Part shown: positions 34,404 to 41,572 of the stretch, one piece after another
Position numbering within the stretch: the first letter of the stretch is position 1
How the letters are laid out: the number at the start of each line of letters is the position of its first letter
DNA from: JBNRMR01 sp050942895
GTDB taxonomy: Bacteria; Bacillota; Clostridia; Christensenellales; UBA1750
Direction: 5' to 3'
NCBI GenBank assembly: GCA_050942895.1
Contig: JBMNOE010000007.1
Coordinates: 1 to 64,000, forward strand
DNA length: 64,000 bases
Made by a program: the position numbers and the translations under genes
The notes under the pieces: model-generated
The model's input: only the letters and a program-made list of their open reading frames with translations
Databases searched by the model: none
Told to the model about the DNA's origin: nothing

Positions 34404-34438
34404 TATACTTAGTTAAGCAATTTGCATAGAACGCAAAT
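34404..34438 (+). repeat. Truncated copy of the structured repeat, locus C
   Basis: AGTTAAGCAATTTGC (34411-34425) differs at one of 15 positions from the start of the locus A unit, and is preceded by TATACTT, like the TATAATAAG head at locus B. The first hairpin is kept as TTTGC-ATAGAAC-GCAAA with a longer loop, but the GC-rich second hairpin is missing. It ends 16 bp before the tautomerase start, again upstream of a rightward gene. Confidence 0.45.
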
Positions 34439-34454
34439 CTACGGAGGATACGAT

Positions 34455-34802
34455 ATGCCCTTTATTTCAGTCAATCTTTCTGCCGTCATCACAAAGGCCC
34501 AAAAAGACGAGATCAAGACCTGCCTTGGCAAGCTCATCGAGATAATCCCCTCCAAAAGCGAAAAGGGGCTGATGGTGGATATATCGGATGGACACGCCCT
34601 TTATTATGCCGGACAGGAGATGCAAAACGCTGCCTTTATCGATGTTCGTCTATACAAGGATTCCCCCTTCGATGAAAAGGGAGAGTTCTTCAGGCAGACT
34701 GTAAAAATGCTGGCCGAAGTCGCCGGGGTAGATCCCCAGAGCGTGTATTGCAACATCTTTGAGCTTCAAAACTGGGGCAGCCGAGGCGAATTTCGCCGAT
34801 GA
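34455..34802 (+). CDS. MIF/tautomerase-superfamily protein
   Basis: This is a 115-residue protein, close to the 114 residues of macrophage migration inhibitory factor-type tautomerases. It starts Met-Pro-Phe-Ile-Ser-Val-Asn; removal of Met would expose the catalytic Pro1 that defines the superfamily. The rest shows the expected beta-alpha-beta pattern (AQKDEIKTCLGKLIEII..GLMVDISDG..AAFIDVRLYKD..FFRQTVKMLAEVAGVDPQSVYCNIFEL). Such proteins catalyse keto-enol changes of phenylpyruvate-type compounds, though the true substrate is unknown. The ATG at 34455 has GGAGG at 7 nt; an upstream ATG 11 codons earlier lacks one and would bury the Pro. It ends at a shared terminator. Confidence 0.85.
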   Translation: MPFISVNLSAVITKAQKDEIKTCLGKLIEIIPSKSEKGLMVDISDGHALYYAGQEMQNAAFIDVRLYKDSPFDEKGEFFRQTVKMLAEVAGVDPQSVYCNIFELQNWGSRGEFRR

Positions 34803-34826
34803 CGATTACTGTTGCTTGAACATAAA

Positions 34827-34866
34827 GAAAACCCTTGGCGAGACCAATCTCGAAAAGGGTTTTTTC
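34827..34866. terminator. Bidirectional terminator between convergent genes
   Basis: AAAACCCTT and AAGGGTTTT arms with an inner CGAGA / TCTCG stem, followed by a T-run. It separates the tautomerase gene from the convergent 58-aa gene. Confidence 0.8.
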
Positions 34867-34919
34867 ATCTTTTTTCATCTTTTTGCGCTTTTACACATTG
34901 TGAGCCGTGTTAAGGTCCG

Positions 34920-35096
34920 CTATTCCTGTTCCTCTTCCTTAAAGCTCTCCGCCGGGAAAGGAAATATCCTTTTTTCTCCCCAGGATTCGCCGGCTATGTA
35001 GATTTCCTCACATTCCTTCTGCGCGGCCATGATCAGATCAATAGCCTCTTGTGACGCTCTAAACAGCCTGTAGTACATCTCTTTGTAGTCGGGCAT
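34920..35096 (-). CDS. Small conserved-looking 58-aa protein
   Basis: This is a 58-codon reading frame on the minus strand with a GGGGG-type ribosome site before the ATG. The product begins MPDYKEMYYRLFRASQEA and continues helical (IDLIMAAQKECEEIY), with an acidic tail ending EEEQE. It has no membrane segment. The amphipathic coiled-coil-like N-terminus resembles short uncharacterised proteins I recall from Clostridia genomes, but I cannot name the family. It is flanked by the bidirectional terminator on the left. Codon use and the ribosome site support a genuine gene. Function unknown. Confidence 0.7.
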   Translation of the reverse strand: MPDYKEMYYRLFRASQEAIDLIMAAQKECEEIYIAGESWGEKRIFPFPAESFKEEEQE

Positions 35097-35232
35097 TGCC
35101 TGTCCCCCTGCGGCATTCGTGCCGCTTTTATACCTTTCTTTTTTCGTTTAGAACTTTAACCATCATAAGCTCGCCCAACTATATCTAAGTCGAGCATTTT
35201 GGGAAATAAAAAACATTTCCCGCTTCTCAAAG

Positions 35233-35277
35233 AAACAGCGGTATCTTTTGAGCTTTCTTTGATGCCGCTGTTTTTTC
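35233..35277. terminator. Terminator of the nrdD-nrdG operon
   Basis: AACAGCGGTATC and GATGCCGCTGTT arms (one bulge) around a pyrimidine-rich loop, with T-rich runs on both sides. It lies 23 bp beyond the nrdG stop. Confidence 0.75.
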
Positions 35278-35299
35278 TTTTTTTAAATATCGCCTTAAG

Positions 35300-35995
35300 C
35301 TACAGGCCCCTCAGTTCGCATACGCCCAGCCGCTCTTGCACCATTGCCGCCGTTTCCCGCAGATATTCCGGCGGGTGTGAAAGAGGCATCGCTGCCACCG
35401 GCCTTTCCCCCTGTCTTGGGAGCACGGGCCTATACTGCTGCAGATAAAAGGCCTTCGCGCCCTTCACCATGTCCGCAATTTTTAAAATGTCCTCTTTATC
35501 AAGCGTGGGGGCGAATGTGACCCTGAATTCATAATCGACATCGCCGCCCATAATGATGTCTATCGTCTGCTTTATGCTGCCTATATCAACCGGAACGCAG
35601 GCCGTTTCGCTGTATTTATCCTCCGGAGCGTGTATGTCCATGGCGATATAGTCCACAAGATTCCTCTCCATCAGGCTTTTTACCACCCGGGGGTTCGTTC
35701 CGTTGGTGTCCAGCTTGGTCAGATACCCCATTGCCTTAAGCTTTTCCATGAACCTGGGCAAGTCCGGGCGAAGGGTTGGCTCTCCGCCCGAAACTACTAC
35801 GGCGCCCAGCATATTCTTGCGCTTTTCCAGGTACTCCATCACATATTCTTCGGGGATGAGGGGAACATCCCCTGAAAGTATCTGGTAATTGTGGCAATAC
35901 CAACAGCGCATATTGCAATATGGCGCGAACACCACCGCAGCCGGTCTTCCCGGGAAATCAACCATGGACAGCTTCTGAAAACCGGCTATAAGCAT
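35300..35995 (-). CDS. nrdG: Anaerobic ribonucleotide reductase activating protein (radical SAM)
   Basis: This is a 231-residue radical SAM activase. The cluster motif CNMRCWYCHN (CxxxCxxC) is at about 27-36, and SGGEP near 84-88 marks the SAM-binding region. It uses S-adenosylmethionine and a [4Fe-4S] cluster to install the glycyl radical on NrdD. It is longer than the E. coli protein (about 154 aa), matching the longer Firmicute/archaeal form. The ATG has GGGAG upstream, formed by the end of nrdD; only about one base separates the two genes, so they are translationally linked. Confidence 0.94.
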   Translation of the reverse strand: MLIAGFQKLSMVDFPGRPAAVVFAPYCNMRCWYCHNYQILSGDVPLIPEEYVMEYLEKRKNMLGAVVVSGGEPTLRPDLPRFMEKLKAMGYLTKLDTNGTNPRVVKSLMERNLVDYIAMDIHAPEDKYSETACVPVDIGSIKQTIDIIMGGDVDYEFRVTFAPTLDKEDILKIADMVKGAKAFYLQQYRPVLPRQGERPVAAMPLSHPPEYLRETAAMVQERLGVCELRGL

Positions 35996-35996
35996 A

Positions 35997-38096
35997 TTAA
36001 ACCGCTCCCGCTTCCTTTATGACGAACTTCTTGCGAAGCATGTACTCTTCCTTCTTGCCCACATGGTAGTTCTTTACCGGCCGCAGATATCCCACCACCC
36101 GGGACCAGACCTCCGCCTCAGCGCCGCAGGTGGGGCAGTTGAAGTGCTCGCCGCTTATATAGCCGTGCTCGTTGCACACGCTAAATGTAGGCGTGATGGA
36201 GATATAGGGCATCTTGTAGTTTTCAAACACGGTTTTGATGAGGTTCTTGCAGGTCTGAATATCCTCCACCCTTTCGCCCAGATACAGATGCTGCACAGTA
36301 CCGCCGGTGTAAAGGGACTGAAGCTCGTCCTGCAGGTCCATGCACTCGAATATATCGTCCGTATACTCCACCGGAAGCTGCGATGAGTTGGTGTACATGG
36401 GCTCATCCTTGCCCGCCTGAATGATGCCGGGGTACTTCGCCTTGTCCAGCTTGGCAAGACGGTATGTGGTGCCCTCGGCCGGCGTGGCTTCCAGATTGTA
36501 TGAATGGCCGGTTTCCTCCTGGAACTCCACCATCAGCTCGCGCAGATAGTTGATCACTTCAAGGGCAAACTCCAGGCCCTCCGGCGAGCCCACGTCCTTG
36601 TCTTTTCCCAGGAAATTAAGGCAGGCTTCGTTCATGCCCACAATTCCGATGGTGTTGAAGTGATTTGTCCAAAACTCACCCGTGCGCTCCTTCACATTGC
36701 GCAGGTAATGGGTGGAGTATGGGTAAAGCCCCCTTGCGCTCTGATCCTCGATTATCTTGCGCTTTATCTCAAGGGAGGTCTTGCCGATGTTCGCCAGGCG
36801 CTTAAGCTCAGCGTAGAACTCCTCTTTGTTATCGCTCTTATAGGCGATCCTGGGCAGGTTGATGGTGTAAACACCTATCGAGCCCGTCATTGGGTTGGAG
36901 CCAAACAGGCCGCCGCCTCTCTTGCGCAGCTCCCTCGTGTCCAGCCTGAGGCGGCAGCACATGCTCACCGCATCCTCGGGGGAAAGGTCGCTGTTGATGT
37001 AGTTTGCAAAGTAGGGAATGCCATACTTCGCCGTCATTTTCATTATATCGTCCACAACTTCGCTGTCCCAGTCAAAATCCTTGGTGATGTTGATGGTGGG
37101 TATCGGGAATGTGAAAACTCTGCCCTTGGCATCGCCCTCCAGCATAACGGCGCAGAAAGCGCGGTTGAACAGATCCATCTCGGCCTGGAAGTCGCCGTAT
37201 GTCTTGTCCATCAGCTGCCCGCCGATCACCACCGGCTCGTCCTTCAGCGTTCTGGGAACCTTTATGTCCAAAGTCACGTTCGAGAAGGGGCACTGGAACC
37301 CAACCCTTGTGGACACGTTTATGTTGAAAACAAACTCCTGAATGCACTGCTTGACCTGCTCGAAAGTCATGCCGTCATAGTGTATGAAGGGAGCGCAGTA
37401 TGTGTCGAAGCTGCTCCATGCCTGAGCGCCGGCGGTTTCACCCTGTGTGGTGAATGTGGAGTTGACTATTTGCCCCATGAAGGAGCGGAGATGCTTTGCC
37501 GGACGGCTTTCGACCTTTCCGGTGACGCCGCCGAAGCCATCTGTCAGAAGCTGGCGAAGATCCCAGCCGGCGCAGTAGGGGCCGAAGAAGCCCAGGTCGT
37601 GCAGGTGTGCCTCGCCGCTTTCGTGGGCCTTGCGAACATCCTCAGGGTAAACCTCATTCAGCCAATAGCGCTTTGTGAAGGACTCTGTCACATAGTTATT
37701 TAGGCCGTTAACGCTCTTTTGCATGTTGGCGTTTTCCTGTATGTTCCAGTCCTTGTCGCCAAGGTAATCGTTGAACATATCGATGGTTGCGCCCACAAGG
37801 GCGTTGATCTCCCTGGCGCCCTTGCGCTTTTCGCGGTATAATATATAGGCCTTAGCGGTGCTGTCATGACCGTTTTTGATGAGCACTTTTTCAACCAGAT
37901 CCTGAATACCCTCCACGTCGGGAGTCTTGGAGCCGAACTTCTGCTCCGCAAGGACCACCACCTGGTCCGTAAGCTTCGCGGAAAGCTCCTCGTTGTCGCC
38001 CCCCACGGCGATGGCGGCCTTGAATATGGCCTGGGTGATCTTGGTCTTATCAAATGCTTCGGTACGACCGTCGCGCTTAACTATATGAGTGAACAT
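35997..38096 (-). CDS. nrdD: Anaerobic ribonucleoside-triphosphate reductase (class III)
   Basis: This is a 699-residue oxygen-sensitive enzyme that reduces ribonucleoside triphosphates to deoxy forms. An N-terminal ATP-cone covers about 1-95 (IVKRDGRTEAFDKTKITQAIFKAA). The core contains NINVSTRVGFQCPFSN and MTGSIGVYTINLPRIAY. The C-terminus has the zinc site CPTCGAEAEVW and the glycyl-radical motif RVVGYLRPV. The ATG at 38096 follows AGGGGG; an earlier in-frame ATG lacks a site. Two NrdR boxes overlap the promoter, so expression should rise when dNTPs are short. nrdG follows directly. Confidence 0.96.
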   Translation of the reverse strand: MFTHIVKRDGRTEAFDKTKITQAIFKAAIAVGGDNEELSAKLTDQVVVLAEQKFGSKTPDVEGIQDLVEKVLIKNGHDSTAKAYILYREKRKGAREINALVGATIDMFNDYLGDKDWNIQENANMQKSVNGLNNYVTESFTKRYWLNEVYPEDVRKAHESGEAHLHDLGFFGPYCAGWDLRQLLTDGFGGVTGKVESRPAKHLRSFMGQIVNSTFTTQGETAGAQAWSSFDTYCAPFIHYDGMTFEQVKQCIQEFVFNINVSTRVGFQCPFSNVTLDIKVPRTLKDEPVVIGGQLMDKTYGDFQAEMDLFNRAFCAVMLEGDAKGRVFTFPIPTINITKDFDWDSEVVDDIMKMTAKYGIPYFANYINSDLSPEDAVSMCCRLRLDTRELRKRGGGLFGSNPMTGSIGVYTINLPRIAYKSDNKEEFYAELKRLANIGKTSLEIKRKIIEDQSARGLYPYSTHYLRNVKERTGEFWTNHFNTIGIVGMNEACLNFLGKDKDVGSPEGLEFALEVINYLRELMVEFQEETGHSYNLEATPAEGTTYRLAKLDKAKYPGIIQAGKDEPMYTNSSQLPVEYTDDIFECMDLQDELQSLYTGGTVQHLYLGERVEDIQTCKNLIKTVFENYKMPYISITPTFSVCNEHGYISGEHFNCPTCGAEAEVWSRVVGYLRPVKNYHVGKKEEYMLRKKFVIKEAGAV

Positions 38097-38133
38097 TTTT
38101 GCGCCCCCTTGTTTGTTTTTTGAGAGTAAGGAC

Positions 38134-38163
38134 ATAATAGCATGACACTATATGTAGTGTCAA
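38134..38163 (-). promoter_or_regulatory. nrdD promoter
   Basis: On the minus strand TTGACA (38158-38163) and TATTAT (38134-38139) are spaced by 18 bp, about 38 bp upstream of the nrdD start. The NrdR box 1 lies mostly between these hexamers. Confidence 0.8.
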
Positions 38164-38191
38164 GACTAAATTTAGCCACAACATGTAGGTG
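38145..38191 (-). promoter_or_regulatory. Pair of NrdR boxes
   Basis: Box 1 is the perfect palindrome ACACTATATGTAGTGT (38145-38160). Box 2 is CCACAACATGTAGGTG (38176-38191), matching the conserved core. Their starts are 31 bp apart, three helical turns, the known arrangement for the NrdR repressor. An NrdR-ATP complex would cover the promoter. Confidence 0.85.
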
Positions 38192-38473
38192 TGGCGCTAA
38201 TGTTCGGCATATGGTGACAAAACAATTCCTTCATCCTCACCGCTGTCGATAGTAATTATCGTTAGGCTCCTGTTTTGCCGGTTTTTACATATCTCTCTTT
38301 GGAGTGGATGATGAAAAAGTCCACACGCAAGGCAGGACTTTTTTCGATGCGTTCGTGTTCTTTGCTGTGAGCATCGTGAAAACGCCTCCTCGCATTGTGC
38401 TTATGAAACATTTTTGCGCCCAGCAGACACAATATATAGTGGCCGCAAAAAGCGGACATAAAAGCGAACATAA
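38192..38473. other. Upstream region of nrdD, no gene seen
   Basis: Short reading frames here lack ribosome sites and use poor codons. The only structure I see is a small CGATA / TATCG hairpin near 38248-38263. It separates the nrdD promoter from the terminator of the DUF378 gene. Confidence 0.5.
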
Positions 38474-38497
38474 AAAAGAAGGCCGGCGGCCTCCTCT
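38474..38497 (-). terminator. Terminator of the DUF378 gene
   Basis: GGAGGCC-gcc-GGCCTTC (one G-T pair) followed on the minus strand by a T-run. A second hairpin, CCTGTGG / CCACAGG at 38507-38533, lies directly after the stop codon. Confidence 0.7.
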
Positions 38498-38533
38498 TTC
38501 GCAGTCCTGTGGATCAACTTAAGCACCACAGGC

Positions 38534-38746
38534 TTAGTCGGCATCTCCAAAAGCTTCGCGTTCTCTGCGCCTGAACAGCAGGCTTATTGTCCAAAGTCCC
38601 GCCAGACCTATGATCGAGTAGACAATCCTGCTCCAGAGCATTTCCTGGCCGCCGAATATGGCTGCAACAATATCAAATTGGAAAATTCCTATCAGCAGCC
38701 AATTGATTGCCCCTATAATGACCAATACCAAAGACACTCTATCCAT
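38534..38746 (-). CDS. DUF378 (YuzA-type) membrane protein
   Basis: This is a 70-residue protein with two membrane helices (about 5-27 and 38-60), joined by a short loop, and a charged C-terminal tail. The sequence LVIIGAINWLLIGIFQFDIVAAIFG followed by RIVYSIIGLAGLW is characteristic of DUF378, a widespread small membrane family of unknown role. AAAGGAGA precedes the ATG. It is followed by its own terminator and has no operon partner, although the next gene upstream is on the same strand 90 bp away. Confidence 0.9.
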   Translation of the reverse strand: MDRVSLVLVIIGAINWLLIGIFQFDIVAAIFGGQEMLWSRIVYSIIGLAGLWTISLLFRRREREAFGDAD

Positions 38747-38835
38747 AAACGCCTCTCCTTTATTATTGCTGTACGTAGCTTTCCAAGGCAGGGAGTTTTT
38801 ATGAGTTTTTTGGATTCATTTTATATAAGCAATTT

Positions 38836-39159
38836 TTACCAGCCGCCAAATCCTCCGGATCCGCTAAAATCATTGCGGGGATCCTGCGAGCGCTTTTTGC
38901 GGTCGTCGTCAAAGAGCACTTCCAGTTCCAGCCTGTCAAATCTCACTTTTTCCATGAAGTCCGAATCCCTGAACCATGTCTTGCCATACTCCTCAATCTC
39001 CCGCTCATGCTTGGGCAAAATCAGCGGTCTTGCCACATCCATTATCTTAAGGGCGGCGTCAAGGGCCGATATGACATCGCTCAGGCCGGGAGAGTCCAGC
39101 TCAACTGTCAACTGCTCGCTTATTTTGTGATTCTTTTTCATTATAACCCAAAGACGCAT
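38836..39159 (-). CDS. Small hypothetical protein, 107 aa
   Basis: I do not recognise this protein. It begins MRLWVIMKKNHKISEQLTVELDS and has an alpha/beta appearance with a charged middle (LILPKHEREIEEYGKTWFRDSDFMEKVRFDRLELEVL) and a Gly/Ser-rich end (NDFSGSGGFGGW). It has no membrane segment. The ATG at 39159 follows GGAG at 7 nt; a longer frame upstream adds a basic stretch without a site. It diverges from kduI. It could be a lineage-specific cytoplasmic protein; no function can be assigned. Confidence 0.65.
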   Translation of the reverse strand: MRLWVIMKKNHKISEQLTVELDSPGLSDVISALDAALKIMDVARPLILPKHEREIEEYGKTWFRDSDFMEKVRFDRLELEVLFDDDRKKRSQDPRNDFSGSGGFGGW

Positions 39160-39247
39160 CTTTTTTCTCCGTTCTCTTCGTTTCAACAATTATATAATCC
39201 ATGCCTGTAAAATGCAAATGCATTCCCCTTTAGAAGCTGGCCATTTA

Positions 39248-39276
39248 TTGACTTTTCCACATATTTAGTATAGTAT
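39248..39276 (+). promoter_or_regulatory. Promoter of the kduI-kduD-kdgF operon
   Basis: TTGACT (39248-39253) and TAGTAT (39271-39276) are spaced by 17 bp, 47 bp upstream of the kduI start, which has AAGGAGA before its ATG. Confidence 0.7.
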
Positions 39277-39323
39277 AAATAGGAGAAAATATCATTTAAA
39301 AATAAGCAAGGAGATGTAAAATA

Positions 39324-40166
39324 ATGGATATCCGCTACAGTGCAAACCAAAAAGACGTGAAAAGATATACTACCCAGGAATTGAGAGACGAGTTTCTTAT
39401 CCAGAATATCTTTAAAAAGAACGATGTCACCGCCGTTTACTCCCATGTGGACAGGATAGTGACTATGGGCGCAATGCCCGCGGGCGAGGCCCTTCCTCTG
39501 GACAAGAATATCGACAGCATGAAAAACTTCGGAGTTGACTATATGCTGGAGCGCAGAGAGCTGGGCATCATCAACATCGGCGCCGCCGGGACCGTCACCT
39601 GCGACGGCGTAAAATATCATATGGAGAACTTTGACTGCCTGTATGTTTCAATGGGCACCAAGGAAGTGACCCTTGAAAGCGACGATGCAGACAATCCCGC
39701 CAAGTTCTACATGTGCTCAACCCCCGCCCACAAGCCCTGCCCCACAAAGCTGATTGAGATCAAGAACGCCAACAAGAGCCATCTTGGCAGCCCCAAGACC
39801 TCAAACGAGCGCACCATCAACCAGTTCATCCACCCTGCGGTTTTGGAAACCTGCCAGCTCTCAATGGGCCTTACCATATTGAAGGAAGGCAGCATCTGGA
39901 ACACAATGCCCTCCCACACCCACGAGCGCCGCATGGAGGTTTATTTCTACTTCGATATCGCCGATGACAACGTTGTTTTCCACTTCATGGGCGAACCCAG
40001 CGAAACCCGCCACATCGTCATGCGCAACGAGGAAGCCGTCATTGGGCCCAGCTGGTCCATCCACACAGGCGTCGGCACCAGCGCATACACCTTCATCTGG
40101 GCGATGGCAGGCGAAAACCGCACCTTCACCGACATGGACGACGTAGCCATGAGCGAGCTTAAATAG
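39324..40166 (+). CDS. kduI: 5-dehydro-4-deoxy-D-glucuronate isomerase
   Basis: This is a 280-residue cupin-type isomerase, the same size as E. coli KduI (278 aa). It converts 5-keto-4-deoxyuronate, released from pectin, alginate or glycosaminoglycan fragments, to 2,5-diketo-3-deoxygluconate. The zinc ligands are visible in SHTHERRMEVYFYFD (HxH..E) and WSIHTGVGTSAYTFIWAM (His). It begins MDIRYSANQKDVKRYTTQELRDEFL, the family-typical start. kduD follows after 64 bp and kdgF after that, forming a compact uronate module. No KDG kinase or aldolase is in the window. Confidence 0.96.
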   Translation: MDIRYSANQKDVKRYTTQELRDEFLIQNIFKKNDVTAVYSHVDRIVTMGAMPAGEALPLDKNIDSMKNFGVDYMLERRELGIINIGAAGTVTCDGVKYHMENFDCLYVSMGTKEVTLESDDADNPAKFYMCSTPAHKPCPTKLIEIKNANKSHLGSPKTSNERTINQFIHPAVLETCQLSMGLTILKEGSIWNTMPSHTHERRMEVYFYFDIADDNVVFHFMGEPSETRHIVMRNEEAVIGPSWSIHTGVGTSAYTFIWAMAGENRTFTDMDDVAMSELK

Positions 40167-40230
40167 GCCTTTAATAAGCCTTTAGAATAAGCCTTAAACT
40201 TATTTTTAATTTAAAACAGGAGGAATATAA

Positions 40231-41013
40231 ATGTCCAATATCTTCAGTCTTGAAGGTAAAGTCGCCCTTATCACCGGCGCCTCCTATGGCATCGGCTTTG
40301 CGATAGCTTCAGCTTTAGCGGAAGCGGGCGCAACCATAGTTTTCAACGACCTTAAACAGGAGTTTGTGGATAATGGCCTTAAGGCCTACAAAGAAGCGGG
40401 CATCAATGCCCACGGCTATGTCTGTGACGTCACCGACGAAGCCGCTGTGAACGCAATGGTGGCCGACATCGAAAAGAACATCGGCGAGGTTGACATTCTC
40501 GTGAACAATGCGGGCATCATCAAGCGCATCCCCGCGGTGGACATGACCGCCGAGGAGTTCCGCCAGGTGATCGACGTTGACCTGAACGCCCCCTTCATCG
40601 TTTCAAAGGCAGTGGCCCCCGCCATGATCAGAAAGCGCGCGGGCAAGATAATAAACATCTGCTCCATGATGAGCGAGCTGGGCCGCGAGACCGTCGCCGC
40701 CTACGCCAGCGCAAAGGGCGGGCTTAAGATGCTCACAAAGAACCTTGCCAGCGAATGGGGCGAGTATAACATACAGGTGAACGGCATCGGCCCGGGCTAC
40801 ATCGAAACGCCACAGACCGCGCCCCTGCGGGTGGACGGACACCCCTTCAACAGCTTCATTATATCCAAAACGCCCGCCGCCAGATGGGGCACCACCGAAG
40901 ATCTGAAGGGCCCGGCAGTGTTCCTGGCCTCCAACGCTTCCGATTTCGTCAACGGCCACATTCTCTATGTGGACGGCGGCATACTGGCATACATCGGCAA
41001 GCAGCCCTCTTAG
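40231..41013 (+). CDS. kduD: 2-dehydro-3-deoxy-D-gluconate 5-dehydrogenase
   Basis: This is a 260-residue short-chain dehydrogenase that reduces 2,5-diketo-3-deoxygluconate to KDG with NAD(P)H. The cofactor site TGASYGIGFAIA is at about 15-26, the NNAGI motif at about 88, the catalytic Ser in ICSMMSELG, and Tyr-x3-Lys in AAYASAKGGLKML. It lies between kduI and kdgF, which fixes the role better than the fold alone; by sequence it could be a gluconate-type SDR. An AGGAGG site precedes the ATG. No anomalies were seen. Confidence 0.93.
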   Translation: MSNIFSLEGKVALITGASYGIGFAIASALAEAGATIVFNDLKQEFVDNGLKAYKEAGINAHGYVCDVTDEAAVNAMVADIEKNIGEVDILVNNAGIIKRIPAVDMTAEEFRQVIDVDLNAPFIVSKAVAPAMIRKRAGKIINICSMMSELGRETVAAYASAKGGLKMLTKNLASEWGEYNIQVNGIGPGYIETPQTAPLRVDGHPFNSFIISKTPAARWGTTEDLKGPAVFLASNASDFVNGHILYVDGGILAYIGKQPS

Positions 41014-41040
41014 TTTTCATGAAAGGAGCAAAGCAAAACC

Positions 41041-41364
41041 ATGTTCATTCTTGAAAAAGACATGAAGCCCGAAACCCTTCCCAACGGCGTCATTCGCACC
41101 ATAAAGGGATATCTTGATGACCTTATGGTGGTGGAGCTCAAGTGGCAAAAGGGCATGGTGGGCGACGTACACGCCCATCCTCACCGCCAGTGCGGCTATA
41201 TCATAAAGGGCACCTTCGAAGCCGAGATGGACGGCAAGAAGCAGATCATCAAAGCGGGAGAGTGCTTCTACAGCGAAGCCGACGTTCCCCATGGCCTTGT
41301 CTGCCTGGAGGACGATTCCCTTATGCTGGATATATTCACCCCCAAGCGGGAGGATTTTCTCTAA
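41041..41364 (+). CDS. kdgF: KdgF-type cupin, uronate ring-opening protein
   Basis: This is a 107-residue single-domain cupin. The metal motif reads VHAHPHRQCGYIIKG, which matches the H-x-H-P-H-x-Q-x-G-Y pattern of KdgF proteins, and the last His is in ADVPHGLVCLE. KdgF speeds the conversion of 4,5-unsaturated monouronates to the linear 5-keto form that KduI uses. The gene order kduI-kduD-kdgF supports this over a generic cupin. It has AAGGAG about 12 nt before the ATG and ends at a clear terminator. Confidence 0.88.
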   Translation: MFILEKDMKPETLPNGVIRTIKGYLDDLMVVELKWQKGMVGDVHAHPHRQCGYIIKGTFEAEMDGKKQIIKAGECFYSEADVPHGLVCLEDDSLMLDIFTPKREDFL

Positions 41365-41373
41365 GAGCGACCT

Positions 41374-41405
41374 AAAGCTCCCTCTTCAAAAGGGAGCTTT
41401 TCTTT
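41374..41405 (+). terminator. Terminator of the kdu operon
   Basis: AAAGCTCCCT / AGGGAGCTTT with a short loop, followed by T-rich sequence, 10 bp beyond the kdgF stop. Confidence 0.88.
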
Positions 41406-41434
41406 ATTTGGGCTGCAAAAAACCTTGAAAGCAT

Positions 41435-41463
41435 TTGACAGAAATTGTTTATGAGGCTAAAAT
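41435..41463 (+). promoter_or_regulatory. Promoter of the DUF1846 gene
   Basis: TTGACA (41435-41440) and TAAAAT (41458-41463) are spaced by exactly 17 bp, 110 bp upstream of the chosen start. Confidence 0.75.
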
Positions 41464-41572
41464 GAAAAGGTTGTTTTGTATGCAATCCCGTTATGGCTTA
41501 ATTAAATTAATGACTTAAATAAATTAAATGAATAAAGAAAAAAAGACAGATCTGAAGGAGCAGGGTAAGCTT

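Noticed and set aside
36504..37703. Long 399-codon open frame on the plus strand inside nrdD
   Set aside because: It is antisense to a clear nrdD, has no ribosome site, and its composition is what the reverse reading of GC-rich codons gives.
38262..38471. 69-codon minus-strand frame upstream of nrdD
   Set aside because: No ribosome site and unlike the codon use of neighbours; lies in a regulatory region.
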